Source: Collodictyon triciliatum
Taxonomy: Eukaryota; CRuMs
Assembly (NCBI GenBank): GCA_043381765.1
Contig: JBHJMP010001155.1
Location: 1 to 22,272, forward strand
Reading direction: 5' to 3'
Length of the DNA stretch: 22,272 nt
Both the position numbers and the translations under genes were made by a program. Every line of letters begins with the position of its first letter. Within the stretch, counting starts at the first letter, position 1. Positions 1 to 10,727 of the stretch are shown piece by piece. The notes beneath the pieces are model-generated. The model searched no databases, was not told where the DNA came from, and saw nothing but the letters and a program-made list of their open reading frames with translations.

Positions 1-136
1 GTATAATACAAGGGGAATTGAGCATTTAATGAGAGAAATGTTTCAAAACAATACATTTTTTCTCCCGAAATTCCAGCCATTGCTCCTTGGATAGCGATTT
101 CTAATCGTCGTGGTTTTCATGGTGATATTATATGAG

Positions 137-152
<16 letters not shown>
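1..152. repeat. Near-identical copy of 8503-8654 (an exon of the large minus-strand gene)
   Basis: Positions 1-138 match 8503-8640 base for base without gaps except one substitution (A at 45, C at 8547). The match continues into the A run that follows both copies. The copied part contains the whole 46-nt exon at 8557-8602 plus flanking intron sequence, so it is a genomic copy and not a spliced transcript. In the complete locus the A run is 14 long; here it is 84 long and is followed by unrelated DNA. The copy sits exactly at the window edge, so an assembly join through the A tract is as likely as a real duplication. Confidence 0.93.
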
Positions 153-223
<71 letters not shown>

Positions 224-275
224 AAAAAAAAAAAACATAAAAAAAAAACATAAAAAAAAAACATAAAAAAAAAGA
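139..275. repeat. Poly(A) tract of 84 followed by A-rich repeats
   Basis: An uninterrupted run of 84 A (139-222) is followed by A-rich units of the form CAT plus about ten A, repeated three times, up to about 275. Read on the minus strand it gives poly-Phe open frames that are artefacts of composition. It separates the duplicated exon copy on the left from unrelated sequence on the right. Confidence 0.95.
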
Positions 276-1035
276 AGGAAAAACACAAGAAAATTCCCAT
301 CGAAATCCTGATTCATAACCCGGGTACATCAATTACATCACCTCAGATTAATTTTGAAAAATGAAAAATGATTAAGATAAAGGTTGTTGCGTGGATGAAC
401 ATCGCAAGTGTCGTGGATGCCACACCACGCGCGGTGGTTGATGTGATGCCTGCTTCGATAGAAGTTGGTTTCATTCGCATCAGTCCCCAGACTCCAAGAA
501 TCAGCACCACCGGACTCACACAGACACAAAAAGTGATGAAAGATAATACAGGGCGAGTCTGTTGGTGTGATGCGTTTATCGCTTTTTTTCGGTTTCTTCG
601 GTGGCCAGGGCAGACAGGTAAGGCAGCCGAGAACACAAATCCGAGAGGACGTGTTTCCGAAAGGACGCGAAGGACGTCAAAGGCGAAAGAAGGTAGTCAA
701 CGTCCCCAAAATCCTCCGCCCCAAAGACTTGCATGCTAATCATGTGATGGCCTTCGGCGGGGCTAAAACGATGAGAAGAAGTGTGTTGTGTGAGGTGCCG
801 AGCGCTGGTTGGAAACACAAAGTCTGCAGGATGAGCGTGTGGTTGGTTGAAAAAACAACAACACAAGAGCCTTGTGAAAGCCGCATGTTGTTCAGCGATG
901 ACAATTGGAACAGATGGAAGTGGATGAAGAAAAAAAAAAACTGTGGGTATTCGAAATAGGTGTATGCATTTACTTTCATCAAAGGATTTCGCTTGTTCAG
1001 GACTCTTTTAAAAAAGAAAAGAAAAAGGAAAAGAA
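276..1035. other. Unassigned region with overlapping ORFs, no convincing gene
   Basis: The stretch 370-900 is clearly richer in G and C than the large gene next to it and has several overlapping open frames on both strands. One is a minus-strand frame (343-636) with two hydrophobic segments. Another is a plus-strand frame starting near 567-570 that reaches a good donor-like CAG/GTAAGG at about 628. None matches a family I recognise, and the frames compete with one another. It may hold a small gene, an untranslated region or foreign joined DNA. I make no gene call here. Confidence 0.4.
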
Positions 1036-3040
1036 TCAACCATGAATAAAGTAGAACCTTTTGGTACGGGCAGGTTTCGAATAGCCCTCGATTTTTGCTA
1101 GATATTTGGGGTCCTTTGTTTTTTCGTGGAGGATTCGATAGAAGTAGCTCAAGCAGAAACTTTTTATATCGTCCACTTGTCGTTGGAACTGGTCAGGAGT
1201 TGGGTTGGCCCTGTTGACAAATATTTTCCTCATTTTCACAAACTATGATTACGTCTCTATTGCTTTGGAATCATATTCACAGGCAGCATGATTAAAACTC
1301 AAACACTGAGCAACAAAACTTTTAAAAGAATATCACAAAACAATATTTAAACAAATAATGCATTTAGAAAAAATGAAAGAAGAGTTGTTTCTTTTTTTCT
1401 TTCTTTCAAAAAAGCATATACCATCGCGAAAGTTTCCCGACAATGCCAACACGAGTTCCAGTATTTTCCGTATTACTCAGATAGTTTTCTATCTTTTTTG
1501 TCTGTAAAATAAATAATTGTGCGCAATCAACATTATTTTCCCATATATTTTTAAGGAGAAAAAAACACAGCAATATAATAGTATATATCAAGGACACCAA
1601 AAGACATAGCTCAACACAACCAGCCTGGATATTCGTTGGTAGCTTAAGAATACAAGCAATACGAAGAGAAGAATAAAAAGGCATACCATTTCTTGGACAT
1701 TAGAATTTCCCCACATCCATTTCCTGTCTCGAGTAATGTTCATAAGCAGCAAAAATATAGGCACAATCTCCAATTCCCTCCCTGCACACGGGGTGAACGT
1801 AAAAATCAATTCTTCGATTAAACACCGGACTTTGTCAAGCCAATCGGGGAAGCCAATCGGGCTTATCACTTGAAGAGTTTTTTCTGCTTGTATGTACAGG
1901 GATAGCACAGAGCCACTTTTTTGGCACGTCTATGATTTAACAATATACTTTAGATGTGTATATGTATGAAATCGATACGCTCATAAGTCGATAGAGAATT
2001 CGAGCGAGTATGAAGGGATTAAATGCACCAGTCTTGAAGTAAACTATTTACTTGTATGAAACGCTTTCTATTGTGTATATCATTTATATGCGTTGTTGCA
2101 TCTAAAAGGTCAGGCAAGGCATTTTTTTCTACTTGAGCCAAATATGAGCGAATCCCAGAGTCCATGAGGGTAACGGATAAGCTGGGGCTTTCATACACTG
2201 GATAAAATCTAAATGAGTGTCTTGTTGCAAATTGATGCGAGGTTTTCTAATGCCCCCAAGGACATAAAATACAGTGGAAGTACCCTCTCATTTACTTGGC
2301 TCAAAAGTTGCCCATTGCCCGAATATTTAAAAGGTAAAATAAATAAAGGCAAATTCATATAGTAAAAACAGAACACATACCATGGAAAACTTTGTCAACT
2401 AGAGAGAGCGTAGTTGTAATTGGAGAGGATGAGAACAATATTGACATAGCGCGTTCACATAGCCCTTTGAAATGTTCGTGCTCCTCTTGTTTATCTGGAG
2501 AGAACTCTGAAACCCCATTAGGGTAAGGAAACGCTGAGGAGTATAAATGTAATAATATCAGCAAAGTTTTAGGCCATCATAAGTTTTGGAATCACGGGAT
2601 ATAATTTTCACATGCACTAATGTAATGATGATAGGGAGCGAGAAAAGAGACAGAAAAGAGAAAAAGAGAAAAAGAGACAGAAAAGAGAAAAAAAGAAAAA
2701 GAGAAAAAGAGAAAAAGAGAAAAAGAGAAAAAGAGAAAAAGAGAAAAAGAGAAAAAGAGAAAAAGAGAAAAAGAGAAACCAAGCACCATTGCCCCAGTGG
2801 GTGAAACTTTAATATGGACTCGGTAATATCATATGTGAAGTTCAAGAATGATTGCAATAGAACACACATACATGATTGTGATATAGCGGGGTCAATAAAT
2901 TCTGTTTCGATGATTGTAGGAGACTTTCCATCAGCGAGAGCAGTGAAAATGATATACATAGCCGGTTGGAAATGTTCCGTGTTTGATGGAATTGATTGAA
3001 ATATTGGTATCATGGCGTCCACAAACACAGCCATTTGACA
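1036..3040 (-). CDS. Large gene, C-terminal part: exons 39-46
   Basis: Exons, high to low: 3040-2780, 2504-2381, 2286-2133, 2067-2052, 1929-1687, 1642-1598, 1501-1422, 1210-1036. The 16-nt exon 2067-2052 is proposed because it exactly converts phase 2 into phase 0 between two solid exons. The join 2780 to 2504 is the weakest in the gene, since its intron starts GTTTCT and runs straight into a pyrimidine octamer repeat. Exons 1929-1687 (81 codons), 1642-1598, 1501-1422 and 1210-1036 are strong. The protein ends in a basic tail (KPARTKRFYFIHG) before TGA at 1036-1038. Confidence 0.78.
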
Positions 3041-6000
3041 CTGGTAGGAGGGTTTCCAGTACCTATCTGAACAATTTTGTTTCAGTTTTGAGTGAATACA
3101 AAGGGCAGGAAAAAAAAAGTAGGATAACCATGAGAGCGAACCAGAGATATCTACGAGATTATAAATCAAATACAAAGTTCCTACTTAATTTGGTCTCCCG
3201 ATAAGCCACTGACATTAGCGGTTTTAAAGACCGTAAGAATGACATTTTTGCTGAGGTGAATCGACTGTTTATTAGAAGAGCTTTGATCCATTTAACATTT
3301 TCCAAAATTGCAACACTTGAGTCTGCTCTTAATCTCTTGATGCCTGAAAGCGAGTTTGAGTGTTACATAACAAATAATAAAATACCGAAATGCGAATAAC
3401 AATGTAGTATACTTGATTTACTCTTTTAGACATGAAAAAAAATATCATGACAATATTTTGTATTTAACACCATCATATTATAATATCGAATGAAGTATTA
3501 ATGAATTATTTTTTTAACCTCTCAAAGATTGTAAAAAGAAATCTTGGTTTAGTAGTTCACTCAGATTCTTCTCACAATCCTAGAAATAATGGCATTATTG
3601 AAATCAGCTTATACATATTATATTCTCAAGTTACATTATCTAATACATATAGTCTGTAGAAGGATAAAAAGGTATATAAGAAACGTTAAATTCCACGATT
3701 CAATAAAATTATGGTGATGATGTAAGAATTGAAGGCATTTGATTCTTACAGGATGAATGAGTTTTGAGAGGAAAAATGTAGAAAGCTCCAACACAACTCG
3801 CTCAGACTCTTGTTTACCTTAAAATTATTGAGTTACATCTATACTCTTATTAGATATTCTTAAATCACTCATACCATCTTTTTCCTGGCTTGCTTGAATC
3901 CTAGCTTCCAGAATTAATTCCAATAGAGAAACATGTAAACGTGGTTCCGTCTTCTCGCCATTTATTGAATTAGCAGGATGCAAAATTATTAGATAGAGCC
4001 ATAACATCAAAGTTTGTATCAATTTCATTTATCAGCAAAAGATATTTACAATGCCGTCATTGAATCCACTCGTCCAGGGCATGTGGGTAAAGAATGTCAA
4101 ACAAAAGTTTGGATACACTCGAAGGTATTTTGTAAATGACTGAATATAGGAATGAGTTTTGCAAATTGAATGTGCATCCTTTAATGGAAAAGACGTTATT
4201 CGTGCCTTAATCACATCTACATCTGGTGAGAAGGAACCATGGTTTAATAATTATTCCAAATGATTTTTCATTCTTCCTTTCAATTTGTGCAAATTTATTT
4301 CGAATTATATATTCTCTTCAAAAAATTGAAATATCGAGATTTTTTTATATACGCTACAGCTGGTGATATGTTTGGATAATTAATCATTTGAGAAGATGAA
4401 AATCTGAATAAACCCAAACTATCGAATCCTTGTTTTTGCATACTTCCCAGGAGAAGGTCAAAAGTGACGTCCCACCAGCAGGCCCAAATATCCAACTCCC
4501 GTTCAAGCATGCATGATAAAGCATCGTAAACACACAAAAGTTCCTCAGTATATACTTTCTCTTTCAAGCTTGCTATGGATTGTATCCAAATTCTCATTGT
4601 ATTTATGGTATCTACTCTCGTCTTTTCTCGTTTGATATCAGCCTCCGGGCATTCTATAATCAGGTATTGATATGTTTGACATATGTAATAGTCTTCGTCA
4701 ATCTAGAAGATTAAAAAGATTTTTTAATTGTAATATATGAAACTGTCTTTCATACGCACCTTTCAAAGTAGTCAAGAAAATGATAAAATAGCCTCTGAGC
4801 TCTTTCCAAGTTATCTTCTGGATGCTTAAAACACGGTTGCATTCTTGGATGGCAATGTCGTATTTCACCTGAATTAATATAGGCCATCGCGAAGAGCTTA
4901 CAAAATAGCTTCTCGTAACCATATGTCGACTTGATAACAATTAGAAGAAAGGTGATCATAAACACAAAATCAATTATATGGAGAAAGTAGCACAAGTGGT
5001 TTATAATGTAATACTTTTGACGAAATGGCGGCTATGCTGTGAACATGTCTCCATGTCAGGGCGGTAGAAGATGAAGAAATGCGAAGAATGTTGAGTAAAC
5101 ACCCAAGATATGCAGAGTTATCCAGAACCTACAAGATATGATATTCTTAGTTCAGGACTATTTACTTTCTAAATAAAACATATGATTCATAATTTGATAT
5201 GGTACAAAAGAAATGGTATAAAAAAGTTATGACTTATAAATACATTTTGGAGAGCCTCTAAAGACTTTACGACAAATGGGATGAGATCTGGTATGGTGGC
5301 ATATTTTGACATAATTTTCATGATAGGGTCCGAGAAGCCCTGCCAATTTAAAAGTAAATTATATAAAAATAAATAAGTCAATCGTGGAGAGTATGACAAA
5401 TGTATACGAATAACGAGGAGAATCGTTTCTAATATATCGAATGATATATCTATATTATTCATTTACAAGGGGATGAGCACCTAAAGGTTATTTCAAAAGG
5501 TACCTTTGTAAAAACGAAGGTCAGATTCTCTACGGTAAGAAATGTATCAACAAAGGGCACAATATCTTCCGAAGACAGTTTCATAAGGAAAAGGGGCAGC
5601 GATCGAAGAAGAAGCAGGTAGCTATTTTGTTAAAACATGGTCAATAATTTTGTGTCTCTGATTTTTTAATATGTTTTTTTTTTTTTTATGATTATGCACC
5701 ACATTTTTTTATACCAGGCCAGGACTAAAGTCTCTCATCATGTGCAAATTCAAATGGAGAATGAAATAAAAGATATGCTTTCGATGGTATCTTATCACGT
5801 TTCAAATTAATTAAAGCAACAGCCACGATAAATTCACCTTGACACATAACCATACTCCAAGAGTTTGTGGACAGGAATAGATGTAAATATCCAGCCATTA
5901 GTAACATGCCTCTTATTGAGTAAAGGATATATGCTGGTAGGCTCTTCGAAAAAAATTGTTGGTCGCTCTGCATCGTCCACTTTATCCAGTAAGTAAAGTA

Positions 6001-9000
6001 CGACACGTGATATGTAAAGCAAAAGAATATCCTTATTTATATCCAACAAAGCGGGTAGGTTATCACTCAAGATTTTGCATAAATGGGTCTCGATTATTGA
6101 CCATCCAGCTGGCCGACGATTCATTCTCTGGGCCAAGCAATATCCTCGAAGAATTTCAAGAGTATCTTCGTCAGATATGCCCTGAAGAGCTTGTATAATA
6201 ATTGAATAGATTGGAATAAATGGCGCATTATCATCGAGAGGCAGTAAACATATGATACATCAACAAATATTCAATAGATACACAGTAATATGGTAGATTA
6301 AAGCATTTCATATTACTGTTCTTTTATAAAAAAAAACCTCTTATTTCTTTTCCAGAAGTGCTGATTCGAATCAAGTGAAGTATACATGCCATAGTTTTTG
6401 ATATATGATCAGCATCCTTGGTCATGCGAGATATATTCGATCGAGCTAAAAGAATTTCTGGACTATTGCATTTTAAGATGAGTTAATCACACACAGCTTT
6501 CCCCCTCTCAAACCAACTCAAAAGCCATTATATAACAAAAATAAGAGTTTCAAAAAATGAGTAACAATAATTACTCCAAGGATGGCCCATTCGAAATTAC
6601 TTGATGAGATTGGAGATGAGCCAAACTAACCGCAGAGCATGAGTTGCATTGAACAGAAACTTAATCGATGATGATTAATTTCTTCATTTAGTTGTTCCAT
6701 TTTAGATCCATCATTATGTTACATTTGCCTCTATTTGACTTTATTATCCATAAATCCACATTTTTACATAAAAATAAAGATATGCTTGATCTTTGTGTTA
6801 AACATAAATAACTGACCTGGAACGACTACATTCTGATTGCAATAGAGGCGGTCACATATTTGCATAATTTGTTCTTGATACCCCTATACAAAGTTACAAT
6901 TCAGGTCTATAGATTCCCTAATTTTTCTCTTTATCATCTTTCTCATAATTAAAATAAATTTAAATAATTAAACATATATCCCAGAGAGGGATTTTATTAG
7001 AATATGTAATTTTTTTTAATACTCTCAACACTCTGGCGATAAAATCCTTCCTTTGGAGATTTTGTACTAGCGACTGTGTTTAAAGATATTAGCCAGGGGA
7101 AATAATAAGAAACATGAATTAAAATAAAAATAGTGTGTATAATTATCACCTGAATAAGAGACTTTTGACTCGTAGTCAAAATAGAAGGATTCTTCATCAT
7201 ATCTGTCATCAACTTCGGAGCATTTCCAAGAGCGGTCTTTAAGGAGAAAAACAAATAAATTTTGATGTAAAAAACTTTTTCAACTATTAAGTAAATAATC
7301 GAATAATAGTTAGAAATATGGAACCCTCGCTACACTTTGAATCGAATAAAGGAAAAAATTAGAAATATGGAAAATTCATTAAAAAAAAAATGGGCTCTTG
7401 TCTGGAACTTTACCAGAACATTATATTCATCCAACTTCTTCACATAATCGACATGAGGATTAACTAGTTTCAGCTGTTTCTCTGTTGAAAATCCTCTGAT
7501 GAAAACTTTGTGCCCTATGTTACTCATTTATGAGGTAAAAATGAAAGATAAATAGAAAAAATTACTTGAACCATTCTCTTAAAAAACAGCTCATATAAAA
7601 TGAGAATTTTGAGAAAGTGACCTCATACCATGAAGTAAGTCGTGCATTATCTTTTTCAAATCAAGGAGCATGGGAGGAGCGTAGCGAGGACCATAAATTT
7701 GAATTGGGTGAGGGCGGTTCGTTTTGCGAGCAACGATTGACACTACCAATGCCTTGTGCTCCGGAAGAAGCTTATATCCATCACTGTAAGGTCCGTAAAT
7801 TAGTCACAAAGTAGTATTTAATTTCATTCATAACCGGATGGTGTTATTCCTTTTCAATAAGCATCTTTCTTAAATGTAACAAAAAAATGGTATAGTTACA
7901 TTATTTTGTTGGGAGAGAATGACGACAAAATGTCAAATAATTTTGGAATGTTAGGGTCAACAGAGCTATGGTAAGAGGATAAATCTTGAAGCTTCGTTAC
8001 GATAGAATCCTGTAAGTTTTTCTTCAGTATGCCTATTTTTTTATTTTTAGGAACAGAAAAACGCAGTTAAAGGTCTACCTAAGTGATAGCTTTTCCAAAA
8101 AATAATAATACTTTCAGTGAATTCAATATTTTTAATATGCTAATAATATGATTTAGCTATAGAAACAATTAAAATAGAATAATAATTGTGCGCTGATACT
8201 TGGTATCACTTGTTGTGTCTGGAACAGAAGAAGAAAAAATTTCTCGAGAAACAGTAACACTGCAACAACAGATTCGTTGGAGTGCACTGCCGCTTCATAG
8301 TACATCCACATTGCAGAGTGCATAAAGTCTTCAACTTTCAAAGGTATTTGCAGAGGATGCCCATGTAGGAACAGGTATTCGCACAGGTAGACTTAATAAT
8401 TCAACAAAATGAGTATATTATAGACTATGACATTAAATTCTATGAGTTAATAAATCTCCTTATGAATCGTTTTTCCCCTTTATTCGATTCAGAGTTCCTT
8501 ATGTATAATACAAGGGGAATTGAGCATTTAATGAGAGAAATGTTTCCAAACAATACATTTTTTCTCCCGAAATTCCAGCCATTGCTCCTTGGATAGCGAT
8601 TTCTAATCGTCGTGGTTTTCATGGTGATATTATATGAGGCAAAAAAAAAAAAAACGTATACTTTTGGAATAAACTGTATCATACACTAATATTACATATA
8701 CATACCATGTTACAAATATTATCACTACAAACCTGGCTAATACCTTCCAATATAAAGTTTAAGGGCATTCCATTTACATAAGCTATGTAAACAAGCATTT
8801 CCAAGAGATATTTGCTAGTTTCCGATGTCCAGAGCTAACAGAAAACGATGGTCCATCAATTATTTTTGTTTTAATTAGAACTATATTTTATAAGCACTTT
8901 GAATCGAATAAAGAGAAAAAATTTAGAAAAATGTTTTTGGCACTCCAATTTTTCAATGATAAATAAATAAAAAAAAAAAGTGATTTCTTAATTGATATAC

Positions 9001-10629
9001 TTTTGGAGATAGCTTTGATGCCCAGTAAACAAGCCACAAATTTGCGTATCTTGGGTCCCTCAAGCAAGACTCCATGATATGATAAATTGCACACGAGTAA
9101 TTTACATCATTATCTTCTTTAATTCCAGTGAGCACTTGATCCAATAAAGCTGAAAGAAACTCAAAAGTGGCTAACTAGTAATTTGTGAAAAAAAAAAGAG
9201 AAAAAAAGATTGAAGTGGCGAGAAATAATATAAATCATTATAGAACGAACAAATGTATGATAGCACTGGAATTGAAACATAAATTACTTGAATCTCAGGG
9301 TATGTTTCCATTAAAAGTCTTGAAATCCATACAATAGGCTTTGCATTGAATATTTGGTCGGGAAACGATGTAAGAAGATGGCATCTTCTTTGAAAATAAG
9401 TTTTCTCAATAATTGTTTCGAAATTCCAAACCGGAGAGAAGCCACTTGTCGTTGGGCTGAATTATTAAAATATTATGTTCCTCTAATACGCATTTACCTC
9501 AAATTTTTGGACTCAAGAAATCATTTTTAAAATATTCAGAATATTGTTGATTAAAAGTAGTACTTTTTAATGCAATAGTTGGCAAATAGCAATGCCACTT
9601 TTAATTGTAGAAGAACAACCATAATATGAGACTGAGTTAAATCTTCCCTTGAAACTACAGAGAACTCCAAAAAACTCTCCAAAAATTTAATGTCACTTTC
9701 ATTAAGCTTTTCTATTGTATAAAGAATAAATTGTGAATTTATATGAAAATCACATTGTTAGATGTTGGATAGAATAGTAAGTCTACACATTTCTGACATT
9801 TTATTAGATTGCTATATTGGTAAATGTGGTTCTTAAATATGCAAACCAATTGCTATATTTTTGAATAAAAACATCCAAACATTCTGTGCTTGCTGATTTT
9901 GAAACAATAGGGAACACATAAGAAGAGTGTGAATTCTGTGATATTGAAATATAATACATTCAAAATGTATATCTAAATTTACGTACGAGTAAGTGATTCG
10001 GAGATAGAAACAGTAGAATGAAAAAGAAAAATTCTAAGATAGTAAAAAGCGTACTTGGTTTTGGTTGACTGCAGAGTCCATTGAATTCGTTCCAATAGAT
10101 CAAGAAATATGATGCAACAAGGAGAGGATTCATCAACTTTATAAGGGTTGCGCATATACAAGAAGAATACCAACAAGGTAAGAAGAAGAAGAAGGTGGTA
10201 TTTCTCATGTATTCGCGACAGCTTTAGAGTATATTAGCTTTAATTAAAATTAGTAATCTATTCAAGGCAATTCATTACTTTCGGGTCCAGCCTTTTCAAT
10301 CCATGAGGATGAAAATCCTGCGGTGTCGGGTAGGGGAACCGGACAGATTATTCCCCAAAATGTTTGAATAGAAGAGTCATCCATAAGCATTACATGAAGC
10401 GGTAGAGATTGATGAAAATTTGGTAAGGCCACTTGATTCATCTCGATGTTGTATGTTGCCAAAAATCCAAGATATATGCGTATCAATAATGGACTAGACT
10501 GTAGCAAATAAACCAACTAAAGTGAAATACAAGATATTCAGCGATATTCAGTTCGGAATAATGACAAAATAAGTCAAAAATCGTGCTAAAAATCGAGGAA
10601 GCAAATTTAAACTTGATAAAATATAATTT

Positions 10630-10727
<98 letters not shown>

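Noticed and set aside
1-138. Processed retrocopy as the origin of the left-edge copy
   Set aside because: The copy retains intron sequence on both sides of the exon, and the A tract is on the strand opposite to the gene's sense, so it is not a reverse-transcribed mRNA.
43-332. Minus-strand poly-phenylalanine open frames
   Set aside because: They are translations of the A84 tract and flanking A-rich repeats, with no sequence complexity.
2586-2804. Plus-strand Lys/Arg/Glu-rich frame
   Set aside because: It is the GAGAAAAA octamer repeat read as codons.
2558-3175. Single 205-codon minus-strand ORF as an independent gene
   Set aside because: Only 2780-3040 behaves as coding; the rest is the octamer repeat and intron sequence, and the coding part fits the large gene in phase.
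7617-7814. Plus-strand 65-codon frame
   Set aside because: The minus strand here is exon 7629-7783 of the large gene, with both splice sites and correct phase; the plus frame is its shadow.
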